Below are positions 1-7,324 of a stretch of 7,843 nucleotides of DNA, in pieces (the first letter of the stretch is position 1; each line of letters opens with the position of its first letter). The position numbers and the translations under genes were made by a program. Under the pieces are notes generated by a model. The model was not told where the DNA came from and did no database searches. It saw only the letters and a program-made list of their open reading frames with translations. Source of the DNA: PR03 sp031362725 (GTDB lineage: Bacteria; Myxococcota_A; UBA9160; PR03); the NCBI GenBank assembly GCA_031362725.1, contig JANLTC010000216.1, positions 1 through 7,843 of the forward strand, in the 5' to 3' direction.

Positions 1-120
1 GGCGGGACGTTCGGCCAGAACCCGCGAAGCCCTCCGGTCGTCAGGCCGGCAGGCGCCTCGCAGTGCCGACGCGAAGCTGCGACGCCCGCCGCCGAGGACG
101 TTCTGGCCGAACGTCCCGCC
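1..120. repeat. Palindromic element 1: 21-bp perfect inverted repeat around a 78-nt loop
   Basis: Bases 1-21 (starting GGCGGGACGTTCGGCC) are the exact reverse complement of 100-120, so the transcript or single strand can fold into a long hairpin. Inside the 78-nt loop a smaller stem is possible (TCGCAG 58-63 with CTGCGA 77-82), and GCGAAGC occurs twice in direct orientation (24-30, 71-77). The arm terminus GGGACGTT is shared with the element at 7325-7440, but the flank (CCCGCCCCC) lacks the TTTCTC box of the other two elements, so membership of the same family is plausible rather than proven. The left boundary lies at the window edge and may be incomplete. It encodes no recognisable protein. 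It could be a REP/MITE-type element, or a strong transcription-stopping hairpin; there is no T-tract. Confidence 0.75.
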
Positions 121-216
121 CCCGCGCTCCCCGCATCGGCTTTCCAACTTCCGTGGCTGCGCCTCGCCGCACGATTCGGTATCGAGTCGCTGCGTCGCCC
201 GTCGTTTGGAGCCCCC

Positions 217-1686
217 ATGACCGATTCCCGTTCCGAGTTCCCCATCGTGATCATCGGCGCCGGCTTCGCCGGGATCGGGATGGCGATCCAGCTGAAGAAG
301 GCCGGCATCCATTCCTTCACGATCTTCGAACGCGCTGGTGAGATCGGCGGCACCTGGCGCGACAACACGTATCCCGGCGCGGCCTGCGACGTGCCCTCGC
401 ACGCGTACTCGCTGTCGTTCGAGCAGAACCCCGGCTGGACCCATCGCTTCTCGCCGTCGGAGGAGATCCAGAACTACCTGCTCGGCATCGTCGACAAGTG
501 GCAGCTGCGCTCGCATCTGCGTCTCGGCACCGAGATCGTCGAAGCGCGCTTCGACGAGACGCAGGGCGCCTGGGCGCTCAGCACCGACAAGGGCGACACC
601 GTGACGGCACGCGTCGTGGTGTCGGGCGTCGGTGGACTCGTCGATCCGGCGCTGCCCGACATCAAGGGGCTCCAGAGCTTCGGCGGCGAACTCTTCCACA
701 CTGCGCGCTGGAATCACGACTTCGAACTCACCGGCAAGCGCATCGGCGTGATCGGCACGGGCGCGAGCGCCGTGCAGGTGGTGCCGTCGATTGCGCCGCA
801 GGCGCAGCGTCTCGCCGTCTTCCAGCGCACGCCGGCGTGGGTCGTGCCGAAGCACGACAAGCGCTATTCGGCGCGCGCGCGCCGGCTCTTCGCGCGCTTC
901 CCGTTCTTGCTGCACGCGAGCCGCTTCTTCCAGTATCTGCTGAGCGAGATCTGGGGACCGATGATCTTCCTCGATGCGCCGCGGCTGTCAGCGGTGGGCG
1001 AGCGGCTGTCGACCGCGCACCTGCACGCGCAGGTGAAGGACCCCGCGCTGCGCGAGAAGCTGATGCCGCATTTCCAGTTCGGCTGCAAGCGCATCCTGGT
1101 GTCGGACGAATACTGGGCGAGCTTCGAGCGCGACAACGTCGATCTGGTGACCGACGGCATCGAGGAGATCGTGCCCGAGGGCATCCGCACCGCGGATGGC
1201 ACGCTCCACGAACTGGACGCACTGGTACTGGCGACCGGATTCGCGCTCGGGCTGGCGTCGGCGCCGTTTCCGATCACTGGCCGCGGCGGTCGTATGCTCG
1301 ACGACGTGTGGAAGAACGGCGCGGTCGCCTACAAGGGTATGACGGTCGCGGGCTTCCCGAACTGGTTCATCCTGATGGGCCCCAACACCGGGCCGGGACA
1401 CACCTCGGTTCTGATCTATACCGAGGCGCAGATCGCCCACACGCTCGCTGCGATCGAGAAGCTCCGCGAAGGACACAAGTGGGTGGATGTCCGCCAGGCG
1501 GTGCAGGATCGCTACAACGCCGGCATCCAGGGCCGCATGAAGCACATGGTCTGGTCTACCGGCTGCAAGCCCTGGTATCTGTCGAAGGACGGCAGCAACC
1601 ACTCGCTGTATCCGGGTCTCGCGGGCGAGTACGCCGTGCGCACTCGCCATTTCGATTCCGGCGACTACGAAATCGCGCGGTTCTGA
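217..1686 (+). CDS. Flavin-containing / Baeyer-Villiger-type monooxygenase
   Basis: A 489-residue FAD- and NADPH-dependent monooxygenase, expected in the cytoplasm, that would insert oxygen next to a ketone (giving an ester or lactone) or oxygenate a soft heteroatom. Seen in the sequence: an N-terminal FAD Rossmann motif GAGFAG (14-19); Glu38 at the end of the second strand followed by GGTW (44-47) and YPGAACDVPS (52-61), as in cyclohexanone- and 4-hydroxyacetophenone-monooxygenase relatives; the fingerprint FGGELFHTARWN (155-166), matching FxGxxxHxxxW but with Asn instead of the usual Pro or Asp; a second, NADPH-binding motif GTGASA (180-185); an ATG motif (VLATGF, 337-342); GPNTG (388-392); and a C-terminal WYL...N...YPG block typical of the family. 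The length is normal. The ATG at 217 is preceded by GGAG at 208-211, a good ribosome site; the frame is open further upstream but contains no earlier start. It converges with the MDR gene, 7 bp apart. The substrate cannot be read from the sequence. Confidence 0.9.
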   Translation: MTDSRSEFPIVIIGAGFAGIGMAIQLKKAGIHSFTIFERAGEIGGTWRDNTYPGAACDVPSHAYSLSFEQNPGWTHRFSPSEEIQNYLLGIVDKWQLRSHLRLGTEIVEARFDETQGAWALSTDKGDTVTARVVVSGVGGLVDPALPDIKGLQSFGGELFHTARWNHDFELTGKRIGVIGTGASAVQVVPSIAPQAQRLAVFQRTPAWVVPKHDKRYSARARRLFARFPFLLHASRFFQYLLSEIWGPMIFLDAPRLSAVGERLSTAHLHAQVKDPALREKLMPHFQFGCKRILVSDEYWASFERDNVDLVTDGIEEIVPEGIRTADGTLHELDALVLATGFALGLASAPFPITGRGGRMLDDVWKNGAVAYKGMTVAGFPNWFILMGPNTGPGHTSVLIYTEAQIAHTLAAIEKLREGHKWVDVRQAVQDRYNAGIQGRMKHMVWSTGCKPWYLSKDGSNHSLYPGLAGEYAVRTRHFDSGDYEIARF

Positions 1687-1693
1687 CGCGCGG

Positions 1694-2656
1694 CTACGGG
1701 AGCAGCACGATCTTGCCGGTGACGCGCCCGGTCTGGCTGAGCGCGTGCGCCTGCTCGGCGTCGGCCAGCCGGAAGCGCTGCGCGATGTTCAACTTCAGCT
1801 TGCCCGCCGCGATCGCGTCGACGACATGCCCGAGTCGCTCGCGCGTGGGCTGGCCGAGCACGGCCTTCGATGAGAACGGCGGCACGAATAGCTGCGCGAT
1901 GTTGCCGACGGATTCCCCGCTGACGATCACGTGGCGTCCGCCCGGGGCGAGCAGCGCGCGACAACCGGCGCCGGAATAGCTGCCGACACAATCGACGACC
2001 AGCTGATACGGACCGTGTTGCTTCGCTTGCACGAGCGCATCGGTCTTGCCGTAGTCGAGCACGACGTCGGCGCCGAGTCCGCGCACGAGCGCTTCATTCC
2101 TGCCGGAACACACCGCGACGACGAAGCCGCCGCGAACGTGTTTCGCAATCTGCAGCGCCAGTTGTCCGACACCGCCGGAGGCGCCGAGGATCAGCGCCTT
2201 CTGGCCGGACGCGAGGTGGCCGAGTTCCACCACCGACATCCACGCGGTGACGCCCGCCACGGGCAATGCGCCCGCGATCTCGAAATCGAAGTCCGCTGGC
2301 AGCGCGCACAGCTGATCCGGGCGCACGAAGACGGTGTCGGCATACGAGCCGCGCTGCCCGCGTGAGAAGTTGGTGCCTCCGAGGACCCGCTCTCCGACGC
2401 GCACGTCCGTGACCTTCGCTCCGACGGCATCGACGACACCGGCAAAGTCGACGCCGACGACGACCGGCGGCTTCGGGCCGAGTAGTCGTGCGGCGAGTCG
2501 CAACGGACCTTTCTCGCGCATCTTCCAATCGACGGGATTGACGCCGATCGCCCTCACCGCGACGCGCACCTCGTCCGCGCGCGGTTCGGGGGTCGGAATC
2601 TCGACGAGGGCGAGCGGCTCGCCCTTCTTCCACGACGACTGTGCCATCAGCTTCAT
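1694..2656 (-). CDS. Zinc-independent medium-chain dehydrogenase/reductase (quinone-oxidoreductase-like)
   Basis: A 320-residue NAD(P)H-dependent oxidoreductase of the MDR superfamily. Features in order: a GroES-like N-terminal domain with NPVDWKMR (40-47) and GVDFAGVV (68-75), typical of the quinone oxidoreductase/enoyl reductase branch; the nucleotide-binding motif GASGGVG (158-164); a Rossmann fold with GADVVLDY (195-202); and a C-terminal segment (RFRLADAEQAHAL, then TGKIVLLP) typical of the family. The structural-zinc cysteine cluster of classical alcohol dehydrogenases is absent, which favours reduction of quinones, enones or aldehydes over zinc alcohol dehydrogenase activity. The start was chosen at MKLMAQ because residues further upstream in the same frame are arginine/proline-rich and overlap the esterase gene; a start at the second Met (2647) is equally possible, and neither has a strong Shine-Dalgarno sequence. 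The gene diverges from the esterase and converges with the monooxygenase. The substrate is unknown. Confidence 0.88.
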   Translation of the reverse strand: MKLMAQSSWKKGEPLALVEIPTPEPRADEVRVAVRAIGVNPVDWKMREKGPLRLAARLLGPKPPVVVGVDFAGVVDAVGAKVTDVRVGERVLGGTNFSRGQRGSYADTVFVRPDQLCALPADFDFEIAGALPVAGVTAWMSVVELGHLASGQKALILGASGGVGQLALQIAKHVRGGFVVAVCSGRNEALVRGLGADVVLDYGKTDALVQAKQHGPYQLVVDCVGSYSGAGCRALLAPGGRHVIVSGESVGNIAQLFVPPFSSKAVLGQPTRERLGHVVDAIAAGKLKLNIAQRFRLADAEQAHALSQTGRVTGKIVLLP

Positions 2657-2745
2657 GAGGACCCCGTTGCGGGCGAGTAGCACAGCACGCTGCCCGCCAG
2701 CCGGCGTGGTAGGCTCGGCCCTCGCTCTTTCGAAAGGATGCCCGG
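2657..2745. promoter_or_regulatory. Divergent intergenic region (MDR gene / esterase)
   Basis: This 89-bp gap must hold the 5' ends of two divergent genes. On the plus strand GAAAGGA (2732-2738) is a clear ribosome site 7 nt ahead of the esterase ATG. A 6-bp inverted repeat, GCGGGC (2669-2674) with GCCCGC (2692-2697), could be an operator or chance in GC-rich DNA. No convincing -35/-10 pair can be named by eye. Shared control of the two genes is an inference from geometry only. Confidence 0.35.
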
Positions 2746-4623
2746 ATGCTCCGCAATCTCGCGATCGCGCTGCTCGTGCTCGTCGCCCTCGCGGGCGCCG
2801 GCGTTTGGTGGGCCAAGCGGAACCTGGTTGCGACGCCGCCGGCGCCGGCTGAACTGGCTCGCGTTGCGGATCCGAGTTCGGCGCGAACACTGCCGAATGG
2901 CGGTGACCTGGTCGGTTACGCCGGCCGCTACGGGAGTCACGTCTGGCTCGGCATTCCGTATGCGCAGCCGCCGGTGGGCGACCGTCGCTGGCGCGCGCCC
3001 GAGGCGCCGACAGCATGGAGTGGCACGCGCGAGGCTCTCGCGTTCGGCAATCACTGCCCGCAGTTCGCGAGTCCGTTCGCGGGTGTCTCCGACGTTCCCG
3101 CCGGTGCGATCACCGGTGCGGAGGACTGCCTCTTCCTCAACATCTACGCGCCGCGCCTGGATCGCGCTGCGGCGGCGCAGAAGAAGCTCCCGGTGATGGT
3201 CTGGATCCACGGCGGCGGTAACGTGATCGGCCTCTCGGACTTCTACGACGGCGGGCGCATCGCGCAGACGCACGACGTCATCGTCGTGACGATCAACTAC
3301 CGGCTCGGTCCGCTCGGCTGGTTCCGCCACGCATCTTTGCGTGAGGGCGCGACGCCGGCGGAGCAGTCGGGCAACTTCGCAACGCTCGATCTGCTGCGCG
3401 CGCTCGCGTGGGTGCGCGATGACATTGCGGCATTCGGCGGCGATCCCGGCAACGTCACGATCTTCGGCGAATCGGCGGGCGGCAGCAATGTGTTTTCGCT
3501 GTTGCTGTCGCCGCTTGCGGGCGGACTCTTCCAGCGCGCCGTCGTGGAGAGCGGCAGCACCGGGATGGACTCGCTTGCCGATGCCGAGCACTTCCGCGAC
3601 GACGCCGAGCCGGGTCATCCGCGCTCGTCGAACGAAGTCCTCACGCGGCTGCTGGTCGCGGATGGCAAAGCAGTCGATCTGGCAGCCGCGAAGGTCGAGA
3701 TTGCGTCGCTGCCGCCCGCCGCAATCGCGAGCCTGCTGCGTGGCAAGTCGCCCGAACAGCTCTTCGCCGCCTACGAGCGCGAACCGGACGAAGGTCTGCT
3801 CGACATGCCGCGCATGTTCGCGGATGGCGTCGTGCTGCCCACCGGAGACCCGCTCGAACGACTCGCCCGTCCCGATGGCTGGAACCGGGTGCCGGTCATC
3901 GCAGGCACCAATCACGACGAGAACAAGCTCTTCCTGTTCGTGAACCCCGCGTTCGTGACGCGCTGGTTCGGCATCGTGCCGCACGTGAAGGAACCCACTT
4001 TGTTCCAGGCGACGGCCGACGCACAGAGCGCGATGTGGAAGGCCACCGGCGCCGATGGTCCCGCTGCGGCGATGTGGAGCACGCAGCCAAACGTCTTTGT
4101 GTATCGCTTTGACTGGGACGAGGAACCGAGCCTGCTCGGGATCGATCTCGGCGCCTATCTCGGTGCTGCGCACGGCTTCGAGATTCCGTTCGTGTTCGGC
4201 CACTGGGATCTCGGCAAGCAGGGGAACGTGATCTACAACGACGCGAACCGGGCGGGTCGCGAGGCGCTCGCCGAGCAGATGATGTCGTACTGGGCGAACT
4301 TCGCGTGGACCGGCGATCCGGGTCGCGGTCGCAACGGCGACATGCCGGCCTGGGGCGCGTGGGATGGCCGACCGGGCGCGCACAAGTACATGATCCTCGA
4401 TACACAGGAAGGCGGCGGCTCGCGGATGGGCTCGGAACCCGTGACGCGCGAATCGGTCGTCGCGTCGGTCGACGCCGACCCGCGCCTCACCTCGCAGCGC
4501 GATCGCTGCTTCGTCTACCGCGAACTCGCCCGCTGGTCGCGAGGCTTCAGCGAAGCCGACTACGCCACCGCCGGCCACGAGGGCTGCGCCCCGTACCCGT
4601 TCGAGACATTCCCGTGGAACTGA
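2746..4623 (+). CDS. Type-B carboxylesterase, membrane-anchored or exported
   Basis: A 625-residue alpha/beta-hydrolase of the carboxylesterase type-B family, hydrolysing carboxylic esters to acid and alcohol. The catalytic set is complete: nucleophile Ser243 in FGESAGGSN, acid Glu392 in AGTNHDENKLF, base His476 in GAAHGFEIPFVF, and the oxyanion-hole HGGG (155-158). The second family signature EDCLFLNIY begins at residue 126. Cys104 (NHCPQ) and Cys128 (EDC) are placed like the conserved first disulfide of this family, consistent with an oxidising compartment. The N-terminus MLRN followed by a hydrophobic run (about 5-22) is a signal sequence; no clear AxA cleavage site follows, and WWAKRN comes directly after it, so an uncleaved membrane anchor with a periplasmic catalytic domain is likely. 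The ATG at 2746 has GAAAGGA at a 7-nt spacing. It is somewhat longer than many bacterial members. Its TGA stop overlaps the start of the palindromic element at 4622. The substrate is unknown; ester products of the nearby monooxygenase are one option. Confidence 0.93.
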   Translation: MLRNLAIALLVLVALAGAGVWWAKRNLVATPPAPAELARVADPSSARTLPNGGDLVGYAGRYGSHVWLGIPYAQPPVGDRRWRAPEAPTAWSGTREALAFGNHCPQFASPFAGVSDVPAGAITGAEDCLFLNIYAPRLDRAAAAQKKLPVMVWIHGGGNVIGLSDFYDGGRIAQTHDVIVVTINYRLGPLGWFRHASLREGATPAEQSGNFATLDLLRALAWVRDDIAAFGGDPGNVTIFGESAGGSNVFSLLLSPLAGGLFQRAVVESGSTGMDSLADAEHFRDDAEPGHPRSSNEVLTRLLVADGKAVDLAAAKVEIASLPPAAIASLLRGKSPEQLFAAYEREPDEGLLDMPRMFADGVVLPTGDPLERLARPDGWNRVPVIAGTNHDENKLFLFVNPAFVTRWFGIVPHVKEPTLFQATADAQSAMWKATGADGPAAAMWSTQPNVFVYRFDWDEEPSLLGIDLGAYLGAAHGFEIPFVFGHWDLGKQGNVIYNDANRAGREALAEQMMSYWANFAWTGDPGRGRNGDMPAWGAWDGRPGAHKYMILDTQEGGGSRMGSEPVTRESVVASVDADPRLTSQRDRCFVYRELARWSRGFSEADYATAGHEGCAPYPFETFPWN

Positions 4624-4741
4624 GGAGAAAGGGGACGGTCCTCGAAATGGACTGGCTGTGGACTACAGGGACAGGCTTGGACGCAGGTGTGTCCCCTTTC
4701 TCCCCGGCCCGTCCATGACGAGGACCGTCCCCTTTCTCCTC
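4622..4741. repeat. Palindromic element 2 with three GGGGAC boxes
   Basis: The 23-bp arms 4622-4644 and 4719-4741 are perfect inverted repeats (outer part GAGGAGAAAGGGGACGG). After a 2-nt mismatch the pairing continues for 6 bp (ATGGAC 4647-4652 with GTCCAT 4711-4716). The box GTCCCCTTTCTCC occurs twice on the right (4691-4703 and 4727-4739) and once inverted on the left (4624-4636), so the element is asymmetric; an inner stem GGGACA (4668-4673) with TGTCCC (4690-4695) is also possible. The left end overlaps the esterase stop codon and the right end lies inside the zwf reading frame. The sharing of boxes with 7325-7440 argues for a dispersed REP/REPIN or MITE-like family rather than a single terminator. 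No transposase is encoded inside. Confidence 0.88.
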
Positions 4742-6139
4742 GGGCAGCGATCCGATGCGTTGGTGGTGTTTGGCGCGACCGGCGATCTCGCGTTCAAGAA
4801 GATTTTTCCGTCGCTGCACGCGATGGCGCGACGCGGGCGACTCGATGTGCCGGTCGTGCTGGTCGGTCGCGAGGACGTACCGCTTCGGGGCCTGGTCGCG
4901 CGCGCGCACGAAAGTATCGAGAAGCATGGCGGCGGCGTCGACGAAGCGGCGTTCGCGACGCTCAGTCGCGCGCTGCGTTATGTCGGTGGCGACTACGGCA
5001 GCGACCGCTTCTACGAGCTGTTGCGCGCCACGCTCGACGGCGCCGAGCGCCCGCTCTACTACCTCGCGATCCCGCCGAGCGCGTTCCCAAACGTGGTCGA
5101 CGGTCTCGGCCGCGCCGGCTGTGCGACGGAGGGCGCGCGCATCGTCGTCGAAAAGCCCTTCGGTCGCGACTTCGCCTCCGCGGTCGAACTCAACCAGACA
5201 CTGCACCGACTCTTTCCCGAGTCGGCGATCTTCCGCGTCGATCACTTTCTCGGCAAGGAGCCGGTGCTGAACCTGCTCTACTTCCGCTTTGCGAACTCGT
5301 TCCTCGAGCCGATCTGGAATCGCCAGTACATCGAGCAGGTGCAGATCACGATGGCGGAGAGCTTCGGTGTGCAGGGGCGCGGGAAATTCTACGAGGAGGT
5401 CGGCGCGATTCGCGACGTGGTGCAGAACCACCTGCTGCAGGTCGTCGCGCTGCTCGCGATGGAGCCGCCGACGAGCGGCTTGGCCGATGCGATCCGCGAC
5501 GAGAAGGTGAAGATCCTGAAAGCGATCCACCCGCTCTCGCCGCAGCAGCTCGTGCGCGGTCAGCTCCGCGGCTACCGCGAGGAGCCTGGCGTTTCACCGG
5601 TCTCGCAGGTGGAAACCTACGCCGCGCTCGCGCTCGAGATCGATTCGTGGCGCTGGGCCGGCGTGCCGTTCCTGATTCGCACCGGGAAGTCGCTACCGCT
5701 CACCGCGACCGAAGTCCGTGTCACGTTGCGACGCCCTCCGCAACAGGTCTTCGCTGGCATCGAGCTGGAGCAGGGGGTGCCCAACTATCTGCGCTTCCGG
5801 CTCGGTACCGACGCCGAGATCGCGATCGGCGCACGCACGCGCAAACCCGGCGACGACCCGCGCGATGGCATCGCTGGCGAGACGGTCGAACTATTCGTGT
5901 GCGCGAACCGCGGCGAAGGACTCGAGCCCTACGAGCGCCTGCTCGGCGACGCGATGGAAGGCGACCCGACGCTCTTCGCGCGGCAGGACGAAGTGGAAGA
6001 AGGCTGGCGCATCGTCGATCCGCTGCTGACACAGGCTTCGCCGGTGGTTCTCTACGAACCGAAGAGCTGGGGACCGCGCGAGGCCGACGCACTGGCGAAA
6101 GGCGGCTGGCACGAGCCCGGACCGCCGGCTTGTGGCTGA
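4715..6139 (+). CDS. zwf: Glucose-6-phosphate 1-dehydrogenase
   Basis: Oxidises glucose 6-phosphate to 6-phosphogluconolactone with NAD(P)+, the first step of the oxidative pentose-phosphate and Entner-Doudoroff routes, in the cytoplasm. From the ATG at 4715 it has 474 residues, near the usual 480-510. Seen: the coenzyme motif GATGDLAFKK (20-29), EKPFGRD (146-152), the family signature DHFLGKE (176-182) carrying the phosphate/substrate-binding His and Lys, and the catalytic-base His239 in RDVVQNHLLQ. The C-terminal beta domain is complete (IRTGKSLPL and later blocks). The start is uncertain: homologues usually begin a few residues before the SDALVVFGATGDLA block, and here those positions (MTRTVPFLL) are encoded by the right arm of the palindromic element, with no good ribosome site before the ATG. 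A GTG at 4658 would add 19 residues, also encoded within the element. No pgl or gnd gene is adjacent. It converges with the PEP-CTERM gene across 52 bp in which I see nothing else. Confidence 0.95.
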   Translation: MTRTVPFLLGQRSDALVVFGATGDLAFKKIFPSLHAMARRGRLDVPVVLVGREDVPLRGLVARAHESIEKHGGGVDEAAFATLSRALRYVGGDYGSDRFYELLRATLDGAERPLYYLAIPPSAFPNVVDGLGRAGCATEGARIVVEKPFGRDFASAVELNQTLHRLFPESAIFRVDHFLGKEPVLNLLYFRFANSFLEPIWNRQYIEQVQITMAESFGVQGRGKFYEEVGAIRDVVQNHLLQVVALLAMEPPTSGLADAIRDEKVKILKAIHPLSPQQLVRGQLRGYREEPGVSPVSQVETYAALALEIDSWRWAGVPFLIRTGKSLPLTATEVRVTLRRPPQQVFAGIELEQGVPNYLRFRLGTDAEIAIGARTRKPGDDPRDGIAGETVELFVCANRGEGLEPYERLLGDAMEGDPTLFARQDEVEEGWRIVDPLLTQASPVVLYEPKSWGPREADALAKGGWHEPGPPACG

Positions 6140-6191
6140 GCGCTGGCCTGATGAACCCCGTCGCTCACCTCTGGCTCGCTAGGCGGGAGCG

Positions 6192-7304
6192 CTAACCGAG
6201 ACCGTTGCGCCGCCGGGCGCCGACTGCCGCGAGGCCGGCTCCCAACAGCAACGCGCTCGCGGGCTCCGGCACGCCGACCAGTCGCAACGCGTAGACGCTC
6301 TGGTCGAGTCCGCCGCCATCGTCGGAAACCAGCAGCAGGTTGCGATCGCCGCCCGCGAGTGTCGGCCCGAGCGCAATGCCCTCGAAGTTGTCGTCCGGGA
6401 AGAAACCCTCCCAGAGCAGCGTCTTCGTGACGAAGGTCACGCCGACGCTGGTCAGTGACGCCACTGCCGTGACGTCACTCGCGCCGCTGAAATCCACCAG
6501 GTAGATGCGGTTGCGGAGATCGATGTCGGGGAAGCTGATCAGCCCGGCGCTGCGTTCGAGTACCAGAAGCTGACCGCCGGGCAGCGCAACCAGGTCGGAA
6601 ACTCCGCCGTTGGTGTTGACGACCGTGCCGGGAACGACGCCGCCACTGACGCGATAGGCCCACTGGCTCGTGGGCGTGAGATCGGGCGCGAGCTGCTGGA
6701 GTCGCACGCGTGTGCTGGCGTTGCCGCCGCCGCTCGGACCGTCGACGCTGAGGGCTTCTTCGTTCACCGTCCAGAGCAGACCGGTGTCGGGCGCGCGGGT
6801 GAGCGATTCCCAGCCGAGGTTCGTGCGCTGGTTCGCGAACACCGCGAGCGCGGGTGCGCTCGTCGGCCCCGCCTCTGCAAGTGCGCGGCCGGTGGCGAGA
6901 TCGTGCTGGCGAATGCGCGGGCCGACTTCGTCCGACACGAAGACCGACGTGCCGCCGGCGCCGAGCGCGATGCCCTCGATGTCACGGGTCGTCGGGAACG
7001 GCGTGCCGTTGCTCTGCGTCAGCGGCAGCGACGACACCGTCGTGGCGTTCGTGATCGTGCCGGTGACGGGGTCGATGGCGACCGAGAGCCGGTAGATTCG
7101 CGGCTGGTCGTCCGACACCGCGAGGAACTCGGACGTGCCGGGAACCCAGGTGACACCGCTCAGTTCGCGCGGCGAAATGCCAGCTCCGTCCGCGAGCGCG
7201 ACCGGGCCCTGGCCGGGGTCTACGATCGTGACGGCCGATGCGAGGGTCGGCGCGAGGAGTGCGGCGAGGAGCAGAGCGAAGAGCGTCGGGCGCAGCGGCA
7301 GCAT
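6192..7304 (-). CDS. PEP-CTERM-anchored esterase-like phytase-domain protein
   Basis: A 370-residue exported protein. Signal peptide at 1-24: MLPLRP, a Leu/Ala-rich core, then LASA before VTIVD. The body resembles the 'esterase-like activity of phytase' beta-propeller family, with repeating blade motifs: ELSGVTW...FLAVSDD, DIEGIALG...VFVSDE (from about 108), and NFEGIALG...LLLVSDDGGG (from about 306). The C-terminus is a PEP-CTERM tail: VPEP at 345-348, a hydrophobic helix, then RRR at 364-366. In known systems this tail is processed by an exosortase, and the proteins are linked to exopolysaccharide or surface display. The ATG at 7304 was preferred because GGAG lies about 8 nt upstream; a GTG at 7322 would add six residues before the signal peptide and abut the palindromic element. 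The substrate is not predictable; calling it a phytase would overreach. No exosortase gene is in the window. Confidence 0.85.
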   Translation of the reverse strand: MLPLRPTLFALLLAALLAPTLASAVTIVDPGQGPVALADGAGISPRELSGVTWVPGTSEFLAVSDDQPRIYRLSVAIDPVTGTITNATTVSSLPLTQSNGTPFPTTRDIEGIALGAGGTSVFVSDEVGPRIRQHDLATGRALAEAGPTSAPALAVFANQRTNLGWESLTRAPDTGLLWTVNEEALSVDGPSGGGNASTRVRLQQLAPDLTPTSQWAYRVSGGVVPGTVVNTNGGVSDLVALPGGQLLVLERSAGLISFPDIDLRNRIYLVDFSGASDVTAVASLTSVGVTFVTKTLLWEGFFPDDNFEGIALGPTLAGGDRNLLLVSDDGGGLDQSVYALRLVGVPEPASALLLGAGLAAVGARRRNGLG

Positions 7305-7324
7305 GGGTGGCTCCAGGTTCACCA

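Noticed and set aside
1..120. Integron attC site or tRNA-like fold
   Set aside because: The RYYYAAC / GTTRRRY core sites are not present in the right arrangement, there is no integrase, and no cloverleaf with TTCRANY can be built.
498..1979. Long plus-strand open frame overlapping the monooxygenase and the 3' end of the MDR gene
   Set aside because: The product is Arg/Ala/Gly-rich without motifs, and it is out of frame with a well-supported gene; this is the usual effect of high GC content.
2657..3016. N-terminal extension of the MDR protein by up to 120 residues
   Set aside because: The extension is low-complexity Arg/Pro/Ala sequence, runs antisense into the esterase signal-peptide region, and family members start at about the MKLMAQ position.
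2653..4578. Long minus-strand open frame antisense to the esterase (641 residues)
   Set aside because: The composition is Arg/Val/Ala-rich with no recognisable domain; the opposite strand carries a complete catalytic triad and family signatures.
4622..4741. Simple intrinsic terminator of the esterase
   Set aside because: The stem is strong, but no T-tract follows, the loop is about 60 nt or more, and the box sequences recur at another locus.
4687..6195. Long plus-strand open frame overlapping zwf
   Set aside because: Arg-rich frame shadow of zwf with no family motif.
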